The notes under the pieces are model-generated. The model was given only the letters and a program-made list of their open reading frames with translations, was not told where the DNA came from and searched no databases. A DNA stretch of 64,000 nt from CADEED01 sp041395625 (lineage in GTDB: Bacteria; Pseudomonadota; Gammaproteobacteria; Steroidobacterales; Steroidobacteraceae). The DNA lies in assembly GCA_041395625.1 (NCBI GenBank), contig JAWLAE010000006.1:45178-109177 (forward strand), written 5' to 3'. Below, piece by piece: positions 8,331-16,885 of this stretch; positions within the stretch are counted from its first letter, which is position 1, and each line of letters starts with the position of its first letter. A program made the position numbers and the translations under genes.

Positions 8331-11300
8331 ATGTCGACAGCGCAGCAGAATGTACGGCGTGCTACGCCGGCGGACCAGGCGGGCGGCGATCCTGCGGTGC
8401 AACGGGAAACATTGCGGTTCGTCACCGCTGCGTCCCTGTTCGATGGCCACGACGCCGCCATCAACATGATCCGACGACTGCTACAGGCTGGCGGCGGCGA
8501 GGTCGTGCATCTGGGGCACAATCGCAGTGTCGCGGACATCGTGCGCGCCGCGATCCAGGAGGACGCGGACGGCATTGCTGTCAGCTCGTATCAGGGCGGA
8601 CACAACGAGTACTTTGCGTACATGGTCGATATGCTGCGCGAACTCGGCAGCGAGCACATTCGGGTGGTGGTCGGTGGGGGCGGCACGATCGCGCCGGACG
8701 AGATCGCCGCGCTCGAGCAACATGGCGTCGAGAAGATCTATACGCCCGAACATGGCCGCACACTCGGCCTCGTCGGAATGATCGATGACGTACTGGCGCG
8801 AGTGCGAGCGGCCAGGCGACCGGCGTTCGAGTTTGGGCCGCTCAATCCGCGCGATCACCGCCAGATCGCGCGCACCATCACGGCGCTGGAAGATGCAACC
8901 GACGGCGACCGCTCACGCGACGCGGTTCTGCGTGCCATTGCCCAGCATCAGGCCAAGCAGCAGGCGACTGGCAGGCGCAAGCAGGTCCCGGTCATCGGCC
9001 TGACCGGCACGGGCGGCGCCGGCAAGTCGAGCCTCAATGACGAGTTGTTACAGCGCTTCGTGCGCTACTTCCCTGACCGGCAGATCGCGGTGGTGGCAGT
9101 CGACCCGACTCGACGCCGCACTGGCGGGGCGTTACTCGGCGACCGGATTCGCATGAATTCGCTGGCAGCCGAGAATATCTTCATGCGCTCGCTCGCCACG
9201 CGCCGGCGGAATCTCGCGACCAGCGCGGCGCTCAAGGATGTCATCGCGCTCTACAAACTGGCGGGCTTCGATCTCATCATCGTCGAGACGGCCGGTATTG
9301 GTCAGAGCGACACCGAGATCATCGATCTCGTCGATTTGTCGCTGTATGTCATGACTAACGAGTACGGCGCGGCCAGTCAGCTCGAGAAGATCGACATGAT
9401 CGATTTCGCCGACATGATCGTCCTCAACAAGTTCGAGAAGCGCGGCGCCGAGGACAGTCTGCGCGACGTGCGCAAGCAGTGGCGCCGCAATCACATCGAT
9501 CGGCTGAAGATCGCGGATGCCGATACACCCGTCTTCCCGACGATTGCCAGCCGGTTCAACGATCCCGGCGTGAATCGACTGTTTGGTGCGATCGTAGCCG
9601 CCATCGATGCCAAGAAGATCGGGCCACATGCCTGGTCGGCACGCGACGGCGCACCGCTCGATCTGGGCCCAACCGAATTCACGACCCGCGATCCCCTGAT
9701 TCCGAGCGCGCGGTCCCGCTATCTGGCGGAGATCGCCCAGGCTGGTAGACGCGCCCACACCGAGATCGAGCGGCGAGCGGGTGCTGCAAGCCGTGCCTAT
9801 GGTGTTTATCAGGCGCTCAATGCGCTGCACGATGCGCCGCTGCCGACGCCGCTGGAGCGCTATCCGGTGGCGTTGACTTCGGTCGACGGCGACCAGGGCG
9901 GGGATGCCACGCGCATCGCGCTGCGTGCGGCGTACAACCAGGCGCTGGACGAGGTTGGGCAGCAGGCGCTCGGCGAGCTGCATCATTGGCCGGCGCGCGT
10001 CAAAGCTGTCACCGATCCTGAGTACCGTTACCGCGTGCGCGATCGGGAGATCACCGGCGCCAACTACAGTGAGACACTGAGCCGGAATCACGTGCCGAAG
10101 ATCGCTACGCCCAAGTTTCGCGACTGGGGCGAAATCCTGCGCTTCATCAGCGCCGAGAACCTGCCGGGATCCTATCCGTACACGAGCGGCGTGTATCCCT
10201 ATCGCCGTGAGCAGGAAGATCCGATCCGCATGTTCGCGGGCGAGGGACCGCCGGAGCGGACCAATCGACGGTTTCACTATCTCGCGCGCGGCAGCGCGGC
10301 CACGCGCTTGTCGACTGCGTTCGATTCCACGACGCTGTATGGCGAGGATCCGGATACGCGTCCTGATATCTACGGGCGCACCGGCAATTCGGGCGTCTCG
10401 ATCGCAACACTCGATGACATGAAAAAGCTGTACTCGGGTTTCGATTTGTGCGCCGCCAATACCTCGGTGTCCATGACGATCAACGGGCCGGCGCCGATGC
10501 TGCTCGCGATGTTCATGAACACGGCCATCGATCAACGCGTCGAGCGCATGCTGAAAAAGGAAGGACGCTGGCCCGCGGCAAAGCAGCTGATCGCCAAGCT
10601 GCATGCCGGCATTCGTGAGCGCGGTGCAGCGGTGCCCGTGTACAACGGCGATCTGCCGGAGGGCCATGACGGCTCCGGACTGGCGCTGCTCGGCATCACC
10701 GCCCGGCAGCTGGTGGCGCCGGGTGTGCTGACGCTGGCGGAGTACGAGCGCCTGCGTACCGAAGCCATGTCGCTGGCGCGTGGTACGGTGCAGGCCGACA
10801 TCCTCAAGGAGGATCAGGCGCAGAACACCTGCATTTTCTCGACCGAATTCGCGCTGCGCATGATGGGCGATGTGCAGCAGTTCTTTTCGGACAATGACGT
10901 TCGAAATTTCTACTCAGTGTCGATTTCCGGCTATCACATCGCCGAGGCCGGCGCCAATCCGATCTCGCAACTAGCCTTCACGCTCGCCAATGGCTTCACG
11001 ATCGTCGAGTACTACCTGGCGCGCGGCATGGCGATCGATGACTTCGCTCCCAATCTGTCGTTCTTTTTTTCCAACGGCATGGACCCGGAGTACGCGGTAA
11101 TCGGGCGCGTGGCGCGCCGCATCTGGGCACGAGCCATGCGTGATCGATACGCCGCGAGTGCGCGCAGCCAGATGATGAAGTATCACATCCAGACCTCGGG
11201 TCGCTCGCTGCACGCGCGCGAGATCCAGTTCAACGACATCCGTACGACCTTGCAGGCGATGTATGCGCTGTTCGACAACTGCAACAGCTTGCACACCAAT

Positions 11301-11882
11301 GCCTACGACGAAGCACTGACTACTCCTACGGAGGAGAGCGTGCGCCGCGCGGTGGCCATCCAGATGATCATCAATCGTGAGCTCGGTCTCAACAAGACAC
11401 AGAATCCCTGGCAAGGCTCGTTCCTGATCGAGGAACTGACGGATATGGTGGAGGAGGCGGTCTATAAGGAATTCGAGTCGCTCTCCGAGCGTGGCGGCGT
11501 GCTGGGCGCGATGGAGACAATGTACCAGCGCGGCAAGATCCAGGAGGAGAGCCTTTACTACGAGACCTTGAAACACGACGGCAGCCTACCGATCGTCGGC
11601 GTGAATACTTTCCTGTCAGAACATGATGCTTCGCAGGAGCATCAGGCGGTGGCACTGATTCGCTCGACTGGCCAGGAGAAGGACGATCAGGTGAACGCGG
11701 TGCGTGCATTTCAGCAGCGCAACGCGGGGCGTGCGCCGGATGCGCTACGCGAGCTGCAAAGCGCGGCGGCGACTGGCGGTAACGTCTTCGCAGCTCTCAT
11801 GGATGCGGTGGCGTGTTGTTCGCTCGGGCAGATTTCGCACGCGCTCTATCAAGTGGGTGGTCAATATCGGCGCAACATGTAG
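8331..11882 (+). CDS. icmF: Fused isobutyryl-CoA mutase IcmF (B12-binding domain, G-protein chaperone, mutase)
   Basis: 1183 aa. It interconverts isobutyryl-CoA and n-butyryl-CoA using adenosylcobalamin. The domains are in IcmF order. The N-terminal B12-binding domain (about 28-150) carries the DGHDAA version of DxHxxG at 38-43. The MeaI-type GTPase has Walker A in GLTGTGGAGKSS (about 223-234), VETAGIGQSD as G3 and NKFEKRG as G4. The mutase TIM barrel has YRREQEDPIRMFAGEG, TNRRFHYL and GANPISQLAFTLANGF. The start at 8331 has AGGAG 6 bases upstream. It stands alone, divergent from the TetR-controlled thiolase operon, and links valine-derived isobutyryl-CoA to straight-chain beta-oxidation. A pivalyl-CoA mutase variant cannot be excluded without residue-level alignment. 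Confidence 0.95.
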   Translation: MSTAQQNVRRATPADQAGGDPAVQRETLRFVTAASLFDGHDAAINMIRRLLQAGGGEVVHLGHNRSVADIVRAAIQEDADGIAVSSYQGGHNEYFAYMVDMLRELGSEHIRVVVGGGGTIAPDEIAALEQHGVEKIYTPEHGRTLGLVGMIDDVLARVRAARRPAFEFGPLNPRDHRQIARTITALEDATDGDRSRDAVLRAIAQHQAKQQATGRRKQVPVIGLTGTGGAGKSSLNDELLQRFVRYFPDRQIAVVAVDPTRRRTGGALLGDRIRMNSLAAENIFMRSLATRRRNLATSAALKDVIALYKLAGFDLIIVETAGIGQSDTEIIDLVDLSLYVMTNEYGAASQLEKIDMIDFADMIVLNKFEKRGAEDSLRDVRKQWRRNHIDRLKIADADTPVFPTIASRFNDPGVNRLFGAIVAAIDAKKIGPHAWSARDGAPLDLGPTEFTTRDPLIPSARSRYLAEIAQAGRRAHTEIERRAGAASRAYGVYQALNALHDAPLPTPLERYPVALTSVDGDQGGDATRIALRAAYNQALDEVGQQALGELHHWPARVKAVTDPEYRYRVRDREITGANYSETLSRNHVPKIATPKFRDWGEILRFISAENLPGSYPYTSGVYPYRREQEDPIRMFAGEGPPERTNRRFHYLARGSAATRLSTAFDSTTLYGEDPDTRPDIYGRTGNSGVSIATLDDMKKLYSGFDLCAANTSVSMTINGPAPMLLAMFMNTAIDQRVERMLKKEGRWPAAKQLIAKLHAGIRERGAAVPVYNGDLPEGHDGSGLALLGITARQLVAPGVLTLAEYERLRTEAMSLARGTVQADILKEDQAQNTCIFSTEFALRMMGDVQQFFSDNDVRNFYSVSISGYHIAEAGANPISQLAFTLANGFTIVEYYLARGMAIDDFAPNLSFFFSNGMDPEYAVIGRVARRIWARAMRDRYAASARSQMMKYHIQTSGRSLHAREIQFNDIRTTLQAMYALFDNCNSLHTNAYDEALTTPTEESVRRAVAIQMIINRELGLNKTQNPWQGSFLIEELTDMVEEAVYKEFESLSERGGVLGAMETMYQRGKIQEESLYYETLKHDGSLPIVGVNTFLSEHDASQEHQAVALIRSTGQEKDDQVNAVRAFQQRNAGRAPDALRELQSAAATGGNVFAALMDAVACCSLGQISHALYQVGGQYRRNM

Positions 11883-11885
11883 GTT

Positions 11886-11910
11886 GTGACGTGACGTGAC
11901 GTGACGTGAC
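11886..11910. repeat. Five tandem copies of GTGAC
   Basis: The unit GTGAC is repeated five times without interruption, starting 3 bases after the icmF stop codon. Such pentanucleotide repeats may vary in copy number. No function is visible. Confidence 0.9.
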
Positions 11911-11920
11911 AGTGGCGGCC

Positions 11921-12123
11921 GCGGGATGAGGGGTGGGCGAGCCGCGGCCGGTCGACAGGTAGTCAGGTGGGAATTTGCCGGCGCGCCGTTGAAGAACATA
12001 GCCGATGGGAGTGTGGCTCGAGGGCACCGCTCGAACGGTCGATGCCACGAGCGCGCCGGGTTGATAACCCATTCGGGCGTGCCCTGCTGACAGTGTGCGC
12101 GGCTCGCCCACCCCTCATCCCGC
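11921..12123. repeat. Long perfect inverted repeat (26-bp arms, 151-bp interior)
   Basis: Bases 11921-11946 (beginning GCGGGATGAGGGG) are the exact reverse complement of 12098-12123. The interior has no gene. Arms of this length separated by 151 bases are compatible with a MITE-like element or a large cruciform or terminator structure. No flanking target duplication was identified. Confidence 0.75.
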
Positions 12124-12438
12124 ACCCGCTCATTGTCGCGGAAAGCCACTACTTGAGTTGCGTTTCACCGGACGCTCCAACGTTGTGTGAGCGCACCCGC
12201 GGGCCGGGGTGGGTGTGCGAGGGTGGCGGCGCGAGTGCGCGCCGGTGGTCACGGCACGCCTCGCCGTCGGCGTGCTGAGCCGCGCATTGCGCGCCGCCTT
12301 GTTGACCACTCGCCAAAAAGAATCATCGCTGACAAAATGTTGGTCTACGGCGCGGCGGCAAATGGCGTTGCCGCTGACAGCACGATTCAAGCACTCGCCC
12401 CGCCACCCTCGCGCGACCGACCCGGCCCGCATCTACTT

Positions 12439-13209
12439 TCACGCAGCGTTCGACAAATCCGGTTCGCCGAGCTCGTCCAGGATTCGTCGTCGCGACTGCT
12501 CGCGAAGTTCGATCGCGTCGGGCGCGACATCCGCGCTACTGACGATCGGTGTCAGAAACTCGACTTCGATTCGTCCCGGCAGCGGCAGAATGCGAGAACT
12601 GGGAAGCGCATGCCGGGTGCCACGAATCACAGCCGGCACCACGGGGCAGCGTGCGCGCGCCGCAATGGCGAACGCGCCCGTATGGAATTTCAGCAGCCCT
12701 GGCTCGTGCGAGAACGTACCTTCTGGGAAGAACACGAGGGAGTGCCCATTGGTCGCCGTGCGGAGCACCCGACGTGCATCGCTGGCGCTCTTCCCGCGGT
12801 TCGAACGATCCACGAATTCGGACCCGAGGCGGCGCAGCAGCAGCCCCGCCAGTGGCACCGAATCCATTTCACGCTTGATGACGAAACCAAATCGAGCGGG
12901 TAGCACAGCCGTGAACACAATGCCGTCGAGGTAGCTGGCGTGATTGGCGACGACGACGCATTGGTCGTCTGGTACGAGCGACTGGTGTTTGACCGACACG
13001 GGCATGCCGACCAAGAAAAGTGCGGCGCGCGCGGCGTTGCGTGCTGCAGCGCGGCGCCAGGTGAGCCGTGGCAGCAGCAGAATGCACAGCAGCGCGAGCA
13101 GCGCGAGCAGAATGAACGTTGTCACCGCGTACAGGCCGTACACGAGGCGCAGTGGCGCAAGCCACATGCTGCGCTGCTCGAGTGTGTGTGCTGCCGCTCG
13201 TTCGGTCAT
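12439..13209 (-). CDS. plsC: 1-acyl-sn-glycerol-3-phosphate acyltransferase
   Basis: 256 aa. It transfers an acyl chain to lysophosphatidate to make phosphatidate at the inner membrane. A hydrophobic N-terminal segment (LVYGLYAVTTFILLALLALLCILLL, about 22-46) anchors it. The acyltransferase blocks are present: NHASYLDG (HX4D motif, about 90) and FPEGTFSHEPGLLKFHTGAF (block III), with VPAVIRGTRHALP as block IV. It is divergent from xerD across about 140 bases. The adjacent 3' intergenic repeats may terminate transcription from both sides. Confidence 0.9.
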   Translation of the reverse strand: MTERAAAHTLEQRSMWLAPLRLVYGLYAVTTFILLALLALLCILLLPRLTWRRAAARNAARAALFLVGMPVSVKHQSLVPDDQCVVVANHASYLDGIVFTAVLPARFGFVIKREMDSVPLAGLLLRRLGSEFVDRSNRGKSASDARRVLRTATNGHSLVFFPEGTFSHEPGLLKFHTGAFAIAARARCPVVPAVIRGTRHALPSSRILPLPGRIEVEFLTPIVSSADVAPDAIELREQSRRRILDELGEPDLSNAA

Positions 13210-13353
13210 GGTGAATTGTCGGTTGAGTCGCCGGGTACCGTGATGTGAACTGGTTCTCTTTATGTTAATGCTTTTCTCGGGCTGTGAAGGTGATCACGCC
13301 GGTGGGCGCGCGGCGGTCCGCATACTCCGCGTCAGGAATTTTCCGCTTTCGAA

Positions 13354-14298
13354 ATGAGTACGGACTTGGCCAAGCACGCCACAGCGACTGCCGAATCGAC
13401 CACCGCAGCTGCCATCGATCCAACGGTCTCACAATTTCTCGACGCCGTCTGGATGGAACGAGGCCTGGCCTCGAACACGCTTGCCGCGTATCGCGCCGAC
13501 CTCACGGCACTGTCTCGCTGGCTGGCTGATCGAGACGTCGAGCTGACCCGTACGACACGCGCCGACCTGCTCGCCTTCATTGCATACCGGGTCGAATATG
13601 GCGCACGGCCGCGGTCCACCGCACGGCAGCTGTCCTCATTCCGTCGGTTCTTCCGCTATCTCGTGCGCGAGGGAGTCTTGCGCGATGATCCTACCGCGCA
13701 GATTGCGATGCCGAAGATCGGACGCTCGTTGCCGAAATCGTTGACCGAGGAAGAAGTCGAGTCGCTCCTGAACGCGCCGCTGATCTCTGATCCTCTGGGC
13801 CATCGCGATCGCACCATGCTCGAGGTGCTGTACGCCACGGGTCTGCGCGTCACGGAACTCGTGAATCTCAAGTACAGCCAGATCAACACCAACCAGGGGG
13901 TCATCCGCATCGTCGGCAAGGGCAATCGCGAGCGCCTGATCCCGCTCGGCGAAGAAGCGGTCCGCTGGCTGACGGATTTCGTGCGCGGCCCACGCAACGA
14001 GATCCTGCTCGATCGCACCACGGACTTCCTGTTTCCGACGCGCCGCGGCGATCGCATGACGCGCCAGGCGTTCTGGCACATCATCAAGCGCTATGCACGC
14101 AAGGCGCAGATCGACAAGGGTCTGTCACCGCACACCATGCGGCATGCCTTCGCGACCCACCTGCTCAATCACGGTGCCGACCTGCGGGTCGTGCAGATGC
14201 TGCTCGGGCACAGCGATCTCTCCACCACCCAGATCTATACCCACGTCGCACGCGAACGCCTGAAAGACCTGCACCAGCAGCACCACCCCCGCGGGTAG
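13354..14298 (+). CDS. xerD: Site-specific tyrosine recombinase XerD
   Basis: 314 aa. It resolves chromosome dimers at dif together with XerC. The N-terminal SAM-like domain has FLDAVWMERGLASNTLAAYRADL. The catalytic residues are all visible: Arg in ATGLRVTEL, Lys in GKGNRERLIPL, HTMRHAFATHLL (HxxR), LGHSDLSTTQIYTHV (His and the nucleophile Tyr). It is assigned as XerD rather than XerC because dsbC follows, as in Escherichia coli, and by the LGHSDLSTTQIYTHVARERL ending. The N-terminal 20 residues are Ala/Thr-rich and may be longer than the true protein; no strong RBS lies at the ATG. Confidence 0.9.
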   Translation: MSTDLAKHATATAESTTAAAIDPTVSQFLDAVWMERGLASNTLAAYRADLTALSRWLADRDVELTRTTRADLLAFIAYRVEYGARPRSTARQLSSFRRFFRYLVREGVLRDDPTAQIAMPKIGRSLPKSLTEEEVESLLNAPLISDPLGHRDRTMLEVLYATGLRVTELVNLKYSQINTNQGVIRIVGKGNRERLIPLGEEAVRWLTDFVRGPRNEILLDRTTDFLFPTRRGDRMTRQAFWHIIKRYARKAQIDKGLSPHTMRHAFATHLLNHGADLRVVQMLLGHSDLSTTQIYTHVARERLKDLHQQHHPRG

Positions 14299-14433
14299 GC
14301 TGCGCCGCGGCGTGTCCGGCAGGGCACTCTGCTAGACTCCGCGCCGGGTTCAGGCGCCGAACCTTATGGGCCCGGGGTGGTCCAAATGCCGTTGCCCTTG
14401 AATGGGCTCTTCATGGTCTGGCAGATCGAATCG

Positions 14434-15198
14434 ATGAAGGTGTTGCTGCGTATGGTCAATCTCTGGCGGATCCTCCTGCTCGGTGCGGCGCTCGTTCTCG
14501 GGTCGCTCGCGCAAGCTCAGCAGGCTAACAGCAGTACAGCCAAAGCCGATCCACGTGTGGCGATCGCGAAGAAGATCGACGGCGTGAAGCCGGAGGACGT
14601 GCGCGCTTCGCCTGTGCCGGGCGTGTTCGAAGTGACGCGCCGCGGCGCGGTGGCCTACGTCGCGAGTGACGCGCGCTATCTGATCGCCGGCGATCTCTAC
14701 GATCTCGACACCGACGACAACCTCACTGAGACACGACGGCGCGCGGTGCGCAAGAAGCTGATCGGCGACATTCCGGAAAGCGAGATGATCGTGTTCTCAC
14801 CCAAGGATCCGAAGTACACGGTGACTGTCTTCACTGATATCGATTGCGGCTACTGTCAGGAGCTGCATTCCCATATCGCCGACTACAACAAGCGTGGTAT
14901 CGCGATTCGCTACCTGCTATATCCGCGCACTGGGCCGGGGAGCGAGGCGTGGAGCAAAGCGGAAAAGGTCTGGTGTTCCGCCAATCGCAAGGATGCGCTG
15001 ACGCGTTCCAAGCGTGGTGAGACGATCAAGGCACCGAAATGCGCGGCCACCGTCGTCGCCCGCGACTACGAGTTGGGCCAGGATCTGGCGCTGCGCGGCA
15101 CGCCTGCCATCGTGTTCGAGAACGGCGACCTGATCCCGGGTTATCTGCCCCCAGCGGGGCTCGCATCGAAGCTGCAAGAGAGTCTGGCGGCGCGCTAG
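14434..15198 (+). CDS. dsbC: Periplasmic thiol:disulfide interchange protein, DsbC family
   Basis: About 254 aa. It isomerises wrong disulfides in the periplasm. The N-terminus is a signal peptide (WRILLLGAALVLGSLAQAQQ) with cleavage near AQA. An N-terminal dimerisation domain is followed by a thioredoxin fold with the active site CGYC in TVFTDIDCGYCQELH. The cis-Pro is in LRGTPAIVFENG. A second Cys pair (WCSA...APKCAATV) matches the structural disulfide of DsbC. The start is uncertain: ATG at 14434, ATG at 14452 and an upstream GTG at 14377 are all possible. The signal peptide fits either ATG. It lies 135 bases after xerD. Confidence 0.87.
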   Translation: MKVLLRMVNLWRILLLGAALVLGSLAQAQQANSSTAKADPRVAIAKKIDGVKPEDVRASPVPGVFEVTRRGAVAYVASDARYLIAGDLYDLDTDDNLTETRRRAVRKKLIGDIPESEMIVFSPKDPKYTVTVFTDIDCGYCQELHSHIADYNKRGIAIRYLLYPRTGPGSEAWSKAEKVWCSANRKDALTRSKRGETIKAPKCAATVVARDYELGQDLALRGTPAIVFENGDLIPGYLPPAGLASKLQESLAAR

Positions 15199-15201
15199 GC
15201 G

Positions 15202-15525
15202 CTATTCTTCCAGCAGCTTGCGTTTGTCTGGTACGCCTTCCCATTGTTTGGCGTCGGTCGGGGCAGGCTTCATTTCGGTGATCACCGGCCATTTCTTGGC
15301 GAGATCCGCATTGATCTGCGTGAATTCCTTCTGGTCGGCCGGTACCTCGTCCTCAGAGAAGATCGCTTCCACCGGACACTCGGGCTCGCAGAGCGTGCAG
15401 TCGATGCACTCGTCGGGGTCGATCACGAGAAAATTCGGCCCTTCGTGGAAACAGTCCACCGGACACACTTCAACGCAGTCGGTGTATTTGCACTTGATGC
15501 AGGCTTCGGTGACGACGAAGGTCAT
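15202..15525 (-). CDS. fdxA: Ferredoxin FdxA (7Fe, [3Fe-4S][4Fe-4S])
   Basis: 107 aa. This small soluble electron carrier has the FdxA pattern: CIKCKYTDCVEVCPVDCFHEG for the first cluster region and CIDCTLCEPECPVEAI for the second, followed by the C-terminal extension FTQINADLAKKWPVI typical of Azotobacter-type 7Fe ferredoxins. The ATG at 15525 is preceded by AGGAA; the longer frame has no family resemblance. The gene ends 3 bases from the convergent dsbC stop. Its redox partner is not evident from the neighbours. Confidence 0.95.
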   Translation of the reverse strand: MTFVVTEACIKCKYTDCVEVCPVDCFHEGPNFLVIDPDECIDCTLCEPECPVEAIFSEDEVPADQKEFTQINADLAKKWPVITEMKPAPTDAKQWEGVPDKRKLLEE

Positions 15526-15595
15526 GGAGCGGTTCCTGTGAATCGATGTTGTGGGGCCGCGAGGCCGGGGCGCATTTTGCCACGCGCGGGCGCAA

Positions 15596-16135
15596 TCAGC
15601 TAAAACGCCCGGTAAGCTCGACAAAGTGGTGTCGTTCTTCGCCCGCTGCGCGGTCTGCGAGATAGCGCCGCAGCGCGAACTCTGTGCTGGGGAACGCCAA
15701 ATCGTCCCACGGAATATCGTCCAGATCGACCAATCTGACTTCCAGACTTTCGGCCGTCGGTCCAAAACGCTCGTGCAGCATGCGCGCACGGAAAAACACG
15801 TGCACCTGATGTGCTTGCGTCACGTCCACGATAGCAATGAGCGAGCCCATTTCGATGTCGTTCAAGGCCTCCTCGCGCGTTTCGCGCGCTGCGGCCTGCT
15901 GGAGCGTCTCACCGTTCTCCAGGAATCCGGCAGGCACCGTCCAATAGCCCAAACGCGGCTCAATGCCGCGCTTGCACAGCAGGATTCGGCCGTTCCACTC
16001 TGGTACGCAGCCTACCACCAACTTGGGGTTGGCATAGTGGACCGTCCCGCAGCTCGTACAGACATGCCGCGGCAAATTGTCACCCGCAGGAATCTTGTGC
16101 TCGACAGGCGAGCCACATTGACTACAGAACTTCAT
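15596..16135 (-). CDS. Nudix hydrolase with N-terminal zinc ribbon
   Basis: 179 aa. The N-terminal zinc ribbon has CSQCG (residues 4-8) and CTSCG (about 29-33), as in NudC-like and related ADP-ribose/NADH pyrophosphatases. The Nudix box is GFLENGETLQQAAARETREEA, with the REXXEE core intact, so the metal-dependent pyrophosphatase should be active. The substrate is not determinable; NAD(H)/FAD-type is suggested by the zinc ribbon. The start at 16135 (MKFCSQCG) is chosen because the longer frame would read through the tRNA-Leu gene. fdxA lies 70 bases downstream. Confidence 0.87.
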   Translation of the reverse strand: MKFCSQCGSPVEHKIPAGDNLPRHVCTSCGTVHYANPKLVVGCVPEWNGRILLCKRGIEPRLGYWTVPAGFLENGETLQQAAARETREEALNDIEMGSLIAIVDVTQAHQVHVFFRARMLHERFGPTAESLEVRLVDLDDIPWDDLAFPSTEFALRRYLADRAAGEERHHFVELTGRFS

Positions 16136-16149
16136 CCGAACTCGAATAA

Positions 16150-16237
16150 TGGTGCCGGGAGAGGGAATCGAACCCACACGCCTTTTTAGGGCAACGGATT
16201 TTGAGTCCGCCGCGTCTACCAGTTCCGCCATCCCGGC
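16150..16237 (-). tRNA. tRNA-Leu (anticodon CAA, decodes UUG)
   Basis: 88 nt including an encoded CCA. The acceptor stem GCCGGGA pairs with TCCCGGC. The D-arm carries AACTGGTAGACGC, and the anticodon loop CTCAAAA gives anticodon CAA. The stem GCGGA/TCCGT supports it, with a terminal G-U pair. A class-II long variable arm (TGCCCTAAAAAGGCGT) and the T-arm GTGGGTTCGATTCCCTC are present. All features match a bacterial leucine tRNA. No integrated element is seen at its 3' end. Confidence 0.95.
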
Positions 16238-16265
16238 GCGGGAGCGGGAGTATAAGGGGATTTGC

Positions 16266-16282
16266 GACCTTTCTCTAAGGTC
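16266..16282 (+). promoter_or_regulatory. Inverted repeat / possible ECF-type promoter just upstream of the sigma gene
   Basis: GACCTT-N5-AAGGTC is a perfect 6-bp inverted repeat ending 15 bases before the sigma-factor ATG. GACCTT followed 18 bases later by TCTGAT also resembles an RpoE-like -35/-10 pair (GAACTT...TCTGA). That would make the sigma gene self-activated and leaderless. This is weak, sequence-only evidence. Confidence 0.3.
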
Positions 16283-16297
16283 CTGCATCTGATCGCT

Positions 16298-16873
16298 ATG
16301 GGACGCCTTTCCGAGACCGTCGTCGACCCCGAGACCGTGGCCGCCGCCCGTGGGGGCGATGCGGCGGCGCGCGAGACGCTGTTCAACGCGGTTGCCGGCA
16401 ATGCCTTTGGCCTGATTCGTCGGATCGTGCGGCACAAGGCGCTGGCCGAGGACCTCCTGCAGGACACGCTTATCGCCATGTACGAGCACCTCGAGCAGTT
16501 CCGGGACGATGCGCCTTTTGGCGCCTGGGTGCAGGCGATCGCAGTGCGCCGTTGCCTGATGGCATTGCGTTCGCCATGGAATCGGGCCCGCGTTGCACTC
16601 GATGGGTTCGCCAATGCCGAGGCGAACGAGCCGGCGGCCCGGGACGCGCGCTTGCCGGAGATGATCGACGCCGAGCGGGCACTGGCTGCGTTGGCGCCGC
16701 GTGCGCGACTCGTGATCTGGCTGTACGAGGTCGAGGGTTGGTCGCACGAGGAGATCGCGACATCTTTCGGCCGTTCGGTGAGCTTTTCCAAGTCCGCCGT
16801 GGCGCGCGCCAAGGCGCAGCTGGTCGCCGGGCGGGATCCGCCGGCGGCGTCGAGGCCCCTGTCAATCTACTGA
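16298..16873 (+). CDS. RNA polymerase sigma factor, ECF subfamily
   Basis: 191 aa. Region 2 is LFNAVAGNAFGLIRRIVRHKALAEDLLQDTLIAMYEHLEQFRDDAPFGAWVQAIAVRRCLMALR, with the DLLQDT core-binding helix. Region 4 is ALAALAPRARLVIWLYEVEGWSHEEIATSFGRSVSFSKSAVARAKAQL, with the helix-turn-helix. The short linker and absent region 3 define an ECF sigma. The start at 16298 (MGRLSETVV) is the first ATG; an upstream TTG would add 12 residues of no family resemblance. A membrane anti-sigma-like protein and a PDZ protein follow at 12 and 8 bases, so this is probably an envelope-stress module. Confidence 0.87.
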   Translation: MGRLSETVVDPETVAAARGGDAAARETLFNAVAGNAFGLIRRIVRHKALAEDLLQDTLIAMYEHLEQFRDDAPFGAWVQAIAVRRCLMALRSPWNRARVALDGFANAEANEPAARDARLPEMIDAERALAALAPRARLVIWLYEVEGWSHEEIATSFGRSVSFSKSAVARAKAQLVAGRDPPAASRPLSIY

Positions 16874-16885
16874 AAGAGACTGTTA

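Larger units (their letters stand above)
11883..12438. other. 556-bp non-coding region rich in inverted and tandem repeats
   Basis: No convincing gene is seen between icmF and plsC. The open frames here are low-complexity, Arg/Pro-rich and lack family resemblance or RBS. The stretch holds five tandem GTGAC units right after icmF. It also has a perfect 26-bp inverted repeat (11921-11946 against 12098-12123) and a second 13-bp inverted repeat (12217-12229 against 12400-12412). This could be a relic of a small mobile element or a nest of REP-like hairpins. Confidence 0.6.

Noticed and set aside
9132..10667. 511-codon antisense frame inside icmF
   Set aside because: Shadow of icmF; composition follows the complementary codons of the mutase.
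11886..11910. Possible CRISPR repeat
   Set aside because: Units are only 5 bases without spacers; no CRISPR array or cas gene was seen anywhere in the window.
11967..12432. Small open frames in the icmF-plsC gap
   Set aside because: They span the inverted repeats on both strands, are Arg/Pro-rich and have no RBS or family match.
16150..16237. tRNA-Leu as integration site of the mobile element
   Set aside because: No integrase or foreign genes flank it; the element lies at guaA, 30 kb away.
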